Origin: Rhynochetos jubatus
Taxonomy: Eukaryota; Chordata; Aves; Eurypygiformes; Rhynochetidae
Assembly (NCBI GenBank): GCA_027574665.1
Contig: CM050672.1
Span: 9,532,001 to 9,596,000 of the forward strand
Direction of reading: 5' to 3'
DNA length: 64,000 nt
Numbering within the stretch: position 1 is the stretch's first letter; every line of letters begins with the position of its first letter. Made by a program: the position numbers and the translations under genes. Shown here piece by piece: positions 47,901-59,966 of the stretch. The notes beneath the pieces were generated by a model, which was given only the letters and a program-made list of their open reading frames with translations, did not search any database and was not told the DNA's origin.

Positions 47901-50862
47901 GCAGGGGGTGGAGCGAGGCAGGCCTCAAACCACGAGAAGCTCCAGCCCATATGCAGCCAAAATGCAGCCCACATCTGGGAGAATCTCAAGAGCAGGGGGT
48001 GGAGCAAGCCAGGCCTCAAACCACGAGAAGCTCCAGCCCAAAAGGCAGCCAAAATGCAGCCCACATCCAGGAGAATCTCAAGAGCAGGGGGTGGAGCGAG
48101 GCAGGCCTCAAACCACGAGAAGCTCCAGCCCAAAATGCAGCCAAAATGCAGCCCACATCCGGGACAATCTCAAGAGCAGGGGGTGGAGCAAGCCAGGCCT
48201 CAAACCACGAGAAGCTCCAGCCCAAAACGCAGCCAAAATTCAGGCCATATGTGGGAGAATATAAAGAGCAGGGGGTGGAGGAAGCCAGGCCTCAAACCAC
48301 GAGAAGCTCCAGCCCAAGAATCAGCCAAAATGCAGCCCACATGCGGGAGAATATCAAGAGCAGGGGATAGAGCAAGGCAGGCCTCAAACCACGAGAAGCT
48401 ACAGCCCAAAAGGCAGCCAAAATGCAGCCCACATCGGGCAGAATATCAAGAGCAGGGGGTGGAGCAAGCCAGGCCTCAAACCATGAGAAGCTCCAGCCCA
48501 AAACGCAGCCAAAATGCAGCCCACATCCGGGAGAATCTCAAGAGCAGGGGGTGGAGCAAGCCAGGCCTCAAACCACGAGAAGCTCCAGCCCAAAATGCAG
48601 CCAAAATGCAGCCCACATCCGGGAGAATCTCAAGAGCAGGGGGTGGAGCAAGCCAGGCCTCAAACCACGAGAAGCTCCAGCCCAAAATGCAGACAATTTG
48701 CAGCCCACATCCGGGAGAATATCAAGAGCAGGGGGTGGAGCAAGCCAGGCCTCAAACCACGAGAAGCTCCAGCCCAAAAGGCAGCCAAAATGCAGCCCAC
48801 ATCCGGGAGAATATCAAGAGCAGGGGGTGGAGCAAGCCAGGCCTCAAACCACGAGAAGCTCAAGCCCAAAAGGCAGCCAAAATGCAGCCCACATCCGGGA
48901 GAATCTCAAGAGCAGGGGGTGGAGCAAGCCAGGCCTCAAACCACGAGAAGCTCCAGTCCAAAAGGCAGCCAAAATGCAGCCCACATCCAGGAGAATCTCA
49001 AGAGCAGGGGGTGGAGCGAGGCAGTCCTCAAACCACGAGAAGCTCCAGCCCATATGCAGCCAAAATGCAGCCCACATCTGGGAGAATCTCAAGAGCAGGG
49101 GGTGGAGCAAGCCAGGCCTCAAACCACGAGAAGCTCCAGCCCAAAATGCAGCCAAAATGCAGCCCACTTCCGGGAGAATCTCAAGAGCAGGGGGTGGAGC
49201 AAGCCAGGCCTCAAACCACGAGAAGCTCCAGCCCAAAAGGCAGCCAAAATCCAGCCCAACTCCGGGAGAATCTCAAGAGCAGGGGGTGGAGCAAGCCAGG
49301 CCTCAAACCTCGAGTACCTCCAGCCCAAAAGACAGACAAAATGCAGCCCACATCCGCGAGAATCTCAAGAGCAGGGGGTGGAGCAAGCCAGGCCTCAAAC
49401 CACGAGAAGCTCCAGCCCAAAAGGCAGCCAAAATTCAGACCACATCCAGGAGAATATCAAGAGCAGGGGGTGGAGCAAGCCAGGCCTCAATCCACGAGAA
49501 GCTCCAGCCCAAAAGGCAGCCAAAATGCAGCCCACATCCGGGAGAATATCAAGAGCAGGGGGTGGAGCAAGACAGGCCTCAAACCACGAGAAGCTCCAGC
49601 CCAAAAGGCAGCCAAAATGCAGCCCACATCCGGGAGAATATCAAGAGCAGGGGGTGGAGCAAGCCAGGCCTCAAACCACGAGAAGCTCCAGCCCAAAAGG
49701 CAGCCAAAATCCAGGACACATCCGGGAGAATCTCAAGAGCAGGGGGTGGAGCAAGCCAGGCCTCAAACCACGAGAAGCTCCAGCCCAAAAGGCAGCCAAA
49801 ATGCAGCCCACATCCGGGAGAATATCTAGAGCAGGGGGTGCACCAAGGCATGCCTCAAACCACGAGAAGCTCCAGCCCAAAAGGCAGCCAAAATCCAGCC
49901 CACATCCGGGAGAATCTCAAGAGCACGGGGTGGAGCAAGCCAGGCCACAAACCACGAGAAGTTCCAGCCCAAAAAGGCAGCCAAAATGCAGCCCACATCT
50001 GTGAGAATCTCAAGAGCAGGGGCTGGAGCAAGCCAGGCCTCAAACCTCGAGAAGCTCCAGCCCAAAAGGCAGCCAAAATGCAGCCCACATGCAGGACAAT
50101 ATCAAGAGCAGGGGGTGGAGCAAGCCAGGCCTCAAACCACGAGAAGTTCCACCCCAAAAAGGCAGCCAAAATGCAGCCCACATCCGGGAGAATCTCAAGA
50201 GCAGGGGGTGGAGCAAGCCAGGCCTCAAACCACGAGAAGCTCCAGCCCAAAATGCAGCCAAAATTCAGGCCATATCTGGGAGAATATCAAGAGCAGGTGG
50301 TGGAGGAAGCCAGGCCTCAAACCACGAGAAGCTCCAGCCCAAAATGTAGCCAAAATTCAGGCCATATCTGGGAGAATATGAAGAGCAGGGGGTGGAGGAA
50401 GCCAGGCCTCAAACCACGAGAAGCTCCAGCCCAAAAGGCAGCCAAAATCCAGCCCACATCCGGGAGAATCTCAAGAGCAGGGGGTGGAGCAAGCCAGGCC
50501 TCAAACCAAGAGAAGCTCCAGCCCAAAACGCAGCCAAAATGCAGCCCACATGCAGGAGAATCTCAAGAGCAGGTGGTGGAGCGAGGCAGGCCTCAAACCA
50601 CGAGAAGCTCCAGCCCATATGCAGCCAAAATGCAGCCCACATCCGGGAGAATCTCAAGAGCAGGGGGTGGAGCAAGCCAGGCCTCAAACCACGAGAAGCT
50701 CCAGCCCAAAATGCAGACAATTTGCAGCCCACATCCGGGAGAATCTCAAGAGCAGGGGGTGGAGCAAGCCAGGCCTCAAACCACGAGAAGCTCCAGCCCA
50801 AAAGGCAGCCAAAATGCAGCCCACATCCGGGAGAATCTCAAGAGCAGGGGGTGGAGCAAGCC
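41945..50862 (+). repeat. HOR-4 copy A (about 8.92 kb, 97 monomers)
   Basis: First copy of the largest repeat unit seen. GTAGAGCAACCAAGGCC at about 42117 recurs 8,918 bp later, and landmarks at 42042, 42134, 42594 and 42961 follow at the same offset. Within the unit the offset shifts to 8,275 bp (43880 to 52155 through 46946 to 55221), then 8,829 (47098 to 55927 onward), 8,828 (49395 to 58223) and 8,920 (50317 to 59237). Copy A holds 643 bp (7 monomers less 1 bp) that copy B lacks. This fits an internal 827-bp duplication seen only in A (43328 and 44155). Confidence 0.82.
49826..50250 (+). repeat. TCTAGA/GCATGC variant cassette, copy 1
   Basis: A block of consecutive unusual monomers. It starts with ATATCTAGAGCAGG (TCTAGA at 49825-49830) and AAGGCATGCC (GCATGC at 49848-49853). 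Two 93-bp monomers with GAAGTTCCAGCC and GAAGTTCCACCC and an extra A in the A-run follow, with ACATCTGTGAGAATC and AGGGGCTGGAGC between them. The same order recurs at +8,828 and +12,324. Confidence 0.8.
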
Positions 50863-53800
50863 AGGCCTCAAACCACGAGAAGCTCCAGCCCAAAAGGCAG
50901 CCAAAATGCAGCCCACCTCCGGGACAATCTCAAGAGCAGGGGGTGGAGCAAGCCAGGCCTCAAACCACGAGAAGCTCCAGCCCAAAATGCAGCCAAAATG
51001 CAGCCCACATCCAGGAGAATATCAAGAGCAGGGGGTAGAGCAACCAAGGCCTCAAACCACGAGAAGCTCCAGCCCAAAATGCAGACAATTTGCAGCCCAC
51101 ATCCGGGAGAATCTCAAGAGCAGGGGGTGGAGCAAGCCAGGCCTCAAACCACGAGAAGCTCCAGCCCAAAAGGCAGCCAAAATGCAGCCCACATCCAGGA
51201 GAATCTCAAGAGCAGGGGGTGGAGCAAGCCAGGCCTCAAACCACGAGAAGCTCCAGCCCAAAAGGCAGCCAAAATGCAGCCCACATCCGGGAGAATCTCA
51301 AGAGCAGTGGGTGGAGCAAGCCAGGCCTCAAACCACGAGAAGCTCCAGCCCAAAATGCAGACAATTTGCAGCCCACATCCGGGAGAATATCAAGAGCAGG
51401 GGGTGGAGCAAGCCAGGCCTCAAACCACGAGAAGCTCCAGCCCAAAAGGCAGCCAAAATGCAGCCCACATCCGGGAGAATATCAAGAGCAGGGGTTGGAG
51501 CAAGCCAGGCCTCAAACCACGAGAAGCTCAAGCCCAAAAGGCAGCCAAAATCCAGACCACATCCGGGAGAATCTCAAGAGCAGGGGGTGGAGCAAGCCAG
51601 GCCTCAAACCACGAGAAGCTCCAGCCCAAAAGGCAGCCAAAATGCAGCCCACATCCAGGAGAATCTCAAGAGCAGGGGGTGGAGCGAGGCAGGCCTCAAA
51701 CCACGAGAAGCTCCAGCCCATATGCAGCCAAAATGCAGCCCACATGCGGGAGAATATCAAGAGCAGGGGGTGGAGCAAGCCAGGCCTCAAACCACGAGAA
51801 GCTCCAGCCCAAAAGGCAGCCAAAATGCAGCCCACATCCGGGAGAATATCAAGAGCAGGGGGTGGAGCAAGCCAGGCCTCAAACCACAAGAAGCTCAAGC
51901 CCAAAACGCAGCCAAAATCCAGCCCACATCCGGGAGAATATCAAGGGCAGTGGTTGGAGCAAACCAGGCCTCAAACCACGAGAAGCTCCAGCCCAAAATG
52001 CAGCCAAAATCCAGCCCACATCCGGGAGAATCTCAAGAGCAGGGGGTGGAGCAAGCCAGGCCTCAAACCACGAGAAGCTCCAGCCCAAAAGGCAGCTAAA
52101 ATGCAGCCCACATCCAGGAGAATCTCAAGAGCAGGGGGTGGAGCAAGCCAGGCCTCAAACCACGAGAAGCTCCAGCCCAAAAGGCAGCCAAAATCCAGCC
52201 AACTTCCGGGAGAATCTCAAGAGCAGGGGGTGGAGCAAGCCAGGCCTCAAACCACGAGAAGCTCCAGCCCAAAAGGCAGCCAAAATGCAGCCCACATCCA
52301 GGAGAATCTCAAGAGCAGGGGGTGGAGCGAGGCAGGCCTCAAACCACGAGAAGCTCCAGCCCATATGCAGCCAAAATGCAGCCCACATCTGGGAGAATCT
52401 CAAGAGCAGGGGGTGGAGCAAGCCAGGCCTCAAACCACGAGAAGCTCCAGCCCAAAAGGCAGCCAAAATGCAGCCCACTTCCGGGAGAATCTCAAGAGCA
52501 GGGGGTGGAGCAAGCCAGGCCTCAAACCACGAGAAGCTCCAGCCCAAAAGGCAGTCAAAATGCAGCCCACCTCCGGGAGAATCTCAAGAGCAGGGGGTGG
52601 AGCAATCCAGGCCTCAAACCTCGAGTACCTCCAGCCCAAAAGGCAGACAAAATGCAGCCCACATGCGCGAGAATATGAAGAGCAGAGGGTGGAGCAAGCC
52701 AGGCCTCAAACCACGAGAAGCTCCAGCCCAAAAGGCAGCCAAAATGCAGCCCACCTCCGGGAGAATCTCAAGAGCAGGGGGTGGAGCAAGCCAGGCCTCA
52801 AACCACGAGAAGCTCCAGCCCAAAAGGCAGCCAAAATGCAGCCCACATCCGGGAGAATATCAAGAGCAGGGGTTAGAGCAAGCCAGGCCTCAAACCACGA
52901 AAAGCTCCAGCCCAAAATGCAGCCAATTTGCAGCCCACGTCCGGGAGAATCTCAAGAGCAGGGGGTGGAGCAAGCCAGGCCTCAAACCACGAGAAGCTCC
53001 AGCCCAAAAGGCAGCCAAAATCCAGCCCACATCTGGGAGAATCTCAAGAGCAGGGGGTGGAGCAAGCCAGGCCTCAAACCACGAGAAGCTCCAGCCCAAA
53101 AGGCAGCCAAAATGCAGCCCACATGGAGGAGAATCTCAAGAGCAGGGGGTGGAGCAAGGCAGGCCTCAAACCACGAGAAGCTCCAGCCCAAAATGCAGCC
53201 AAAATGCAGCCCACATCCGGGAGAATCTCAAGAGCAGGGGGTGGAGCAAGCCAGGCCTCAAACCACGAGAAGCTCCAGCCCAAAAGGCAGCCAAAATGCA
53301 GCCCACATCCGGGAGAATCTCAAGAGCAGGGGGTGGAGCAAGCCAGGCCTCAAACCACGAGAAGCTCCAGCCCAAAATGCAGACAATTTGCAGCCCACAT
53401 CCGGGAGAATATCAAGAGCAGGGGGTGGAGCAAGCCAGGCCTCAAACCACGAGAAGCTCCAGCCCAAAAGGCAGCCAAAATGCAGCCCACATCCGGGAGA
53501 ATCTCAAGAGCAGGGCGTGGAGCAAGCCAGGCCTCAAACCACGAGAAGCTCAAGCCCAAAAGGCAGCCAAAATCCAGACCACATCCGGGAGAATCTCAAG
53601 AGCAGGGGGTGGAGCAAGCCAGGCCTCAAACCACGAGAAGCTCCAGCCCAAAAGGCAGCCAAAATGCAGCCCACATCCAGGAGAATCTCAAGAGCAGGGG
53701 GTGGAGCGAGGCAGGCCTCAAACCACGAGAAGCTCCAGCCCATATGCAGCCAAAATGCAGCCCACATCCGGGAGAATCTCAAGAGCAGGGGGTGGAGCAA

Positions 53801-56800
53801 GCCAGGCCTCAAACCAGGAGAAGCTCCAGCCCAAAATGCAGCCAAAATGCAGCCCACTTCCGGGAGAATCTCAAGAGCAGGGGGTGGAGCAAGCCAGGCC
53901 TCAAACCACGAGAAGCTCCAGCCCAAAAGGCAGCCAAAATCCAGCCCACCTCCGGGAGAATCTCAAGAGCAGGGGGTGGAGCAATCCAGGCTACAAACCT
54001 CGAGTACCTCCAGCCCAAAAGACAGACAAAATGCAGCCCACATCCGCGAGAATATCAAGAGCAGGGGGTGGAGCAAGCCAGGCCTCAAACCACGAGAAGC
54101 TCCAGCCCAAAAGGCAGCCAAAATGCAGCCCACCTCCGGGACAATCTCAAGAGCAGGGGGTGGAGCAAGCCAGGCCTCAAACCACGAGAAGCTCCAGCCC
54201 AAAAGGCAGCCAAAATGCAGCCCACATCCGGGAGAATCTCAAGAGCAGGGGGTGGAGCAAGCCAGGCCTCAAACCACGAGAAGCTCCAGCCCAAAAGGCA
54301 GCCAAAATCCAGCCCACCTCCGGGAGAATCTCAAGAGCAGGGGGTGGAGCAATCCAGGCCTCAAACCTCGAGTACCTCCAGCCCAAAAGACAGACAAAAT
54401 GCAGCCCACATCCGCGAGAATATCAAGAGCAGGGGGTGGAGCAAGCCAGGCCTCAAACCACGAGAAGCTCCAGCCCAAAAGGCAGCCAAAATGCAGCCCA
54501 CCTCCGGGACAATCTCAAGAGCAGGGGGTGGAGCAAGCCAGGCCTCAAACCACGAGAAGCTCCAGCCCAAAAGGCAGCCAAAATGCAGCCCACATCCAGG
54601 AGAATATCAAGAGCAGGGGGTGGAGCAAGCCAGGCCTCAAACCACGAGAAGCTCCAGCCCAAAAGGCAGCCAAAATGCAGCCCACATCCGGGAGAATCTC
54701 AAGAGCAGGGGGTGGAGCAAGCCAGGCCTCAAACCACGAGAAGCTCCAGCCCAAAATGCAGCCAAAATGCAGCCCACTTCCGGGAGAATCTCAAGAGCAG
54801 GGGGTGGAGCAAGCCAGGCCTCAAACCACGAGAAGCTCCAGCCCAAAAGGCAGCCAAAATCCAGCCCACCTCCGGGAGAATCTCAAGAGCAGGGGGTGGA
54901 GCAATCCAGGCCTCAAACCTCGAGTACCTCCAGCCCAAAAGACAGACAAAATGCAGCCCACATCCGCGAGAATATCAAGAGCAGGGGGTGGAGCAAGCCA
55001 GGCCTCAAACCACGAGAATCTCCAGCCCAAAAGGCAGCCAAAATGCAGCCCACCTCCGGGACAATCTCAAGAGCAGGGGGTGGAGCAAGCCAGGCCTCAA
55101 ACCACGAGAAGCTCCAGCCCAAAAGGCAGCCAAAATGCAGCCCACATCCGGGAGAATCTCAAGAGCAGGGGGTGGAGCGAGGCAGGCCTCAAACCACGAG
55201 AAGCTCCAGCACAAAATGTAGCCAAAATTCAGACCACATCCAGGAGAATATCAAGAGCAGGGGGTGGAGCAAGCCAGGCCTCAAACCACGAGAAGCTCCA
55301 GCCCAAAAGGCAGCCAAAATGCAGCCCACATCCGGGAGAATCTCAAGAGCAGGGGGTGGAGCAAGACAGGCCTCAAACCACGAGAAGCTCCAGCCCAAAA
55401 GGCAGCCAAAATGCAGCCCACATCCGGGAGAATCTCAAGAGCAGGGGGTGGAGCAAGCCAGGCCTCAAACCACGAGAAGTTCCAGCCCAAAAAGGCAGCC
55501 AAAATGCAGCCCACATCTGTGAGAATCTCAAGAGCAGGGGCTGGAGCAAGCCAGGCCTCAAACCTCGAGAAGCTCCAGCCCAAAAGGCAGCCAAAATGCA
55601 GCCCACATGCAGGACAATATCAAGAGCAGGGGGTGGAGCAAGCCAGGCCTCAAACCACGAGAAGTTCCACCCCAAAAAGGCAGCCAAAATGCAGCCCACA
55701 TCTGTGAGTATCTCAAGAGCAGGGGCTGGAGCAAGCCAGGCCTCAAACCTCAAGAAGCTCCAGCCCAAAAGGCAGCCAAAATGCAGCCCACATCCGGGAG
55801 AATCTCAAGAGCAGGGGGTGGAGCAAGCCAGGCCTCAAACCACGAGAAGCTCCAGCCCAAAATGCAGCCAAAATTCAGGCCATATCTGGGAGAATATCAA
55901 GAGCAGGGGGTGGAGGAAGCCAGGCCTCAAACCACGAGAAGCTCCTGCCCAAAATGCAGCCAAAATTCAGGCCATATCTGGGAGAATATGAAGAGAAGGG
56001 GGTGGAGGAAGCCAGGCCTCAAACCACGAGAAGCTCCAGCCCAAAAGGCAGCCAAAATGCAGGCCACATCCGGGAGAATCTCAAGAGCAGGGGGTGGAGC
56101 AAGCCAGGCCTCAAACCACGAGAAGCTCCAGCCCAAAACGCAGCCAAAATGCAGCCCACATCCAGGAGAATCTCAAGAGCAGGGGGTGGAGCGAGGCAGG
56201 CCTCAAACCACGAGAAGCTCCAGCCCATATGCAGCCAAAATGCAGCCCACATCCGGGAGAATCTCAAGAGCAGGGGGTGGAGCAAGCCAGGCCTCAAACC
56301 ACGAGAAGCTCCAGCCCAAAAGGCAGCCAAAATGCAGCCCACATCCAGGAGAATCTCAAGAGCAGGGGGTGGAGCGAGGCAGGCCTCAAACCACGAGAAG
56401 CTCCAGCCCAAAATGCAGCCAAAATGCAGCCCACATCCGGGACAATCTCAAGAGCAGGGGGTGGAGCAAGCCAGGCCTCAAACCACGAGAAGCTCCAGCC
56501 CAAAATGCAGCCAAAATTCAGGCCATATCTGGGAGAATATGAAGAGAAGGGGGTGGAGGAAGCCAGGCCTCAAACCACGAGAAGCTCCAGCCCAAAAGGC
56601 AGCCAAAATCCAGCCCACATCCGGGAGAATCTCAAGAGCAGGGGGTGGAGCAAGGCAGGCCTCAAACCACGAGAAGCTCCAGCCCAAAACGCAGCCAAAA
56701 TGCAGCCCACATCCAGGAGAATCTCAAGAGCAGGGGGTGGAGCGAGGCAGGCCTCAAACCACGAGAAGCTCCAGCCCATATGCAGCCAAAATGCAGCCCA

Positions 56801-59800
56801 CATCTGGGAGAATCTCAAGAGCAGGGGGTGGAGCAAGCCAGGCCTCAAACCACGAGAAGCTCCAGCCCAAAAGGCAGCCAAAATGCAGCCCACATCCAGG
56901 AGAATCTCAAGAGCAGGGGGTGGAGCGAGGCAGGCCTCAAACCACGAGAAGCTCCAGCCCAAAATGCAGCCAAAATGCAGCCCACATCCGGGACAATCTC
57001 AAGAGCAGGGGGTGGAGCAAGCCAGGCCTCAAACCACGAGAAGCTCCAGCCCAAAACGCAGCCAAAATTCAGGCCATATGTGGGAGAATATAAAGAGCAG
57101 GGGGTGGAGGAAGCCAGGCCTCAAACCACGAGAAGCTCCAGCCCAAGAATCAGCCAAAATGCAGCCCACATGCGGGAGAATATCAAGAGCAGGGGATAGA
57201 GCAATGCAGGCCTCAAACCACGAGAAGCTACAGCCCAAAAGGCAGCCAAAATGCAGCCCACATCGGGCAGAATATCAAGAGCAGGGGGTGGAGCAAGCCA
57301 GGCCTCAAACCATGAGAAGCTCCAGCCCAAAACGCAGCCAAAATGCAGCCCACATCCGGGAGAATCTCAAGAGCAGGGGGTGGAGCAAGCCAGGCCTCAA
57401 ACCACGAGAAGCTCCAGCCCAAAATGCAGCCAAAATGCAGCCCACATCCGGGAGAATCTCAAGAGCAGGGGGTGGAGCAAGCCAGGCCTCAAACCACGAG
57501 AAGCTCCAGCCCAAAATGCAGACAATTTGCAGCCCACATCCGGGAGAATATCAAGAGCAGGGGGTGGAGCAAGCCAGGCCTCAAACCACGAGAAGCTCCA
57601 GCCCAAAAGGCAGCCAAAATGCAGCCCACATCCGGGAGAATATCAAGAGCAGGGGGTGGAGCAAGCCAGGCCTCAAACCACGAGAAGCTCAAGCCCAAAA
57701 GGCAGCCAAAATGCAGCCCACATCCGGGAGAATCTCAAGAGCAGGGGGTGGAGCAAGCCAGGCCTCAAACCACGAGAAGCTCCAGTCCAAAAGGCAGCCA
57801 AAATGCAGCCCACATCCAGGAGAATCTCAAGAGCAGGGGGTGGAGCGAGGCAGGCCTCAAACCACGAGAAGCTCCAGCCCATATGCAGCCAAAATGCAGC
57901 CCACATCTGGGAGAATCTCAAGAGCAGGGGGTGGAGCAAGCCAGGCCTCAAACCACGAGAAGCTCCAGCCCAAAATGCAGCCAAAATGCAGCCCACTTCC
58001 GGGAGAATCTCAAGAGCAGGGGGTGGAGCAAGCCAGGCCTCAAACCACGAGAAGATCCAGCCCAAAAGGCAGCCAAAATGCAGCCCACATCCAGGAGAAT
58101 CTCAAGAGCAGGGGGTGGAGCGAGGCAGGCCTCAAACCACGAGAAGCTCCAGCCCATATGCAGCCAAAATGCAGCCCACATCCGGGAGAATCTCAAGAGC
58201 AGGGGGTGGAGCAAGCCAGGCCTCAAACCAGGAGAAGCTCCAGCCCAAAATGCAGCCAAAATGCAGCCCACATGCGGGAGAATCTCAAGAGCAGGGGGTG
58301 CAGCAAGCCAGGCCTCAATCCACGAGAAGCTCCAGCCCAAAAGGCAGCCAAAATGCAGCCCACATCCGGGAGAATATCAAGAGCAGGGGGTGGAGCAAGA
58401 CAGGCCTCAAACCACGAGAAGCTCCAGCCCAAAAGGCAGCCAAAATGCAGCCCACATCCGGGAGAATATCAAGAGCAGGGGGTGGAGCAAGCCAGGCCTC
58501 AAACCACGAGAAGCTCCAGCCCAAAAGGCAGCCAAAATCCAGGACACATCCGGGAGAATCTCAAGAGCAGGGGGTGGAGCAAGCCAGGCCTCAAACCACG
58601 AGAAGCTCCAGCCCAAAAGGCAGCCAAAATGCAGCCCACATCCGGGAGAATATCTAGAGCAGGGGGTGCACTAAGGCATGCCTCAAACCACGAGAAGCTC
58701 CAGCCCAAAAGGCAGCCAAAATCCAGCCCACATCCGGGAGAATCTCAAGAGCACGGGGTGGAGCAAGCCAGGCCTCAAACCACGAGAAGTTCCAGCCCAA
58801 AAAGGCAGCCAAAATGCAGCCCACATCTGTGAGAATCTCAAGAGCAGGGGCTGGAGCAAGCCAGGCCTCAAACCTCGAGAAGCTCCAGCCCAAAAGGCAG
58901 CCAAAATGCAGCCCACATGCAGGACAATATCAAGAGCAGGGGGTGGAGCAAGCCAGGCCTCAAACCACGAGAAGTTCCACCCCAAAAAGGCAGCCAAAAT
59001 GCAGCCCACATCTGTGAGTATCTCAAGAGCAGGGGCTGGAGCAAGCCAGGCCTCAAACCTCAAGAAGCTCCAGCCCAAAAGGCAGCCAAAATGCAGCCCA
59101 CATCTGGGAGAATCTCAAGAGCAGGGGGTGGAGCAAGCCAGGCCTCAAACCACGAGAAGCTCCAGCCCAAAATGCAGCCAAAATTCAGGCCATATCTGGG
59201 AGAATATCAAGAGCAGGTGGTGGAGGAAGCCAGGCCTCAAACCACGAGAAGCTCCAGCCCAAAATGTAGCCAAAATTCAGGCCATATCTGGGAGAATATG
59301 AAGAGCAGGGGGTGGAGGAAGCCAGGCCTCAAACCACGAGAAGCTCCAGCCCAAAAGGCAGCCAAAATCCAGCCCACATCCGGGAGAATCTCAAGAGCAG
59401 GGGGTGGAGCAAGCCAGGCCTCAAACCAAGAGAAGCTCCAGCCCAAAACGCAGCCAAAATGCAGCCCACATGCAGGAGAATCTCAAGAGCAGGTGGTGGA
59501 GCGAGGCAGGCCTCAAACCACGAGAAGCTCCAGCCCATATGCAGCCAAAATGCAGCCCACATCCGGGAGAATCTCAAGAGCAGGGGGTGGAGCAAGCCAG
59601 GCCTCAAACCATGAGAAGCTCCAGCCCAAAAGGCAGCCAAAATGCAGCCCACATCCGGGAGAATCTCAAGAGCAGGGGGTGGAGCAAGCCAGGCCTCAAA
59701 CCACGAGAAGCTCCAGCCCAAAAGGCAGCCAAAATCCAGCCCACATCCGGGAGAATCTCAAGAGCAGGGGGTGGAGCAAGCCAGGCCTCAAACCACGAGA

Positions 59801-59966
59801 AGCTCCAGCCCAAAATGCAGACAATTTGCAGCCCACATCCGGGAGAATCTCAAGAGCAGGGGGTGGAGCAAGCCAGGCCTCAAACCACGAGAAGCTCCAG
59901 CCCAAAAGGCAGCCAAAATGCAGCCCACATCCGGGAGAATCTCAAGAGCAGGGGGTGGAGCAAGCC
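50863..59966 (+). repeat. HOR-4 copy B (about 9.1 kb)
   Basis: Second tandem copy, starting where copy A ends, with collinear monomer order. It holds about 554 bp absent from A at 55264-55820, including an extra group of 93-bp monomers (GAAGTTCCAGCCC, CATCTGTGAG). It also carries a 2-monomer (184-bp) insertion at about 59.61-59.80 kb, after which the offset to copy A is 9,104 bp. Aligned stretches differ by few substitutions, so the duplication is probably recent compared with divergence among monomers. Confidence 0.8.
58654..59078 (+). repeat. TCTAGA/GCATGC variant cassette, copy 2
   Basis: Matches copy 1 at an offset of 8,828 bp (TCTAGA at 58653-58658). It differs by GTGCACTAAGG in place of GTGCACCAAGG and ends with the variant ATCTGTGAGTATCTC. 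Confidence 0.8.
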
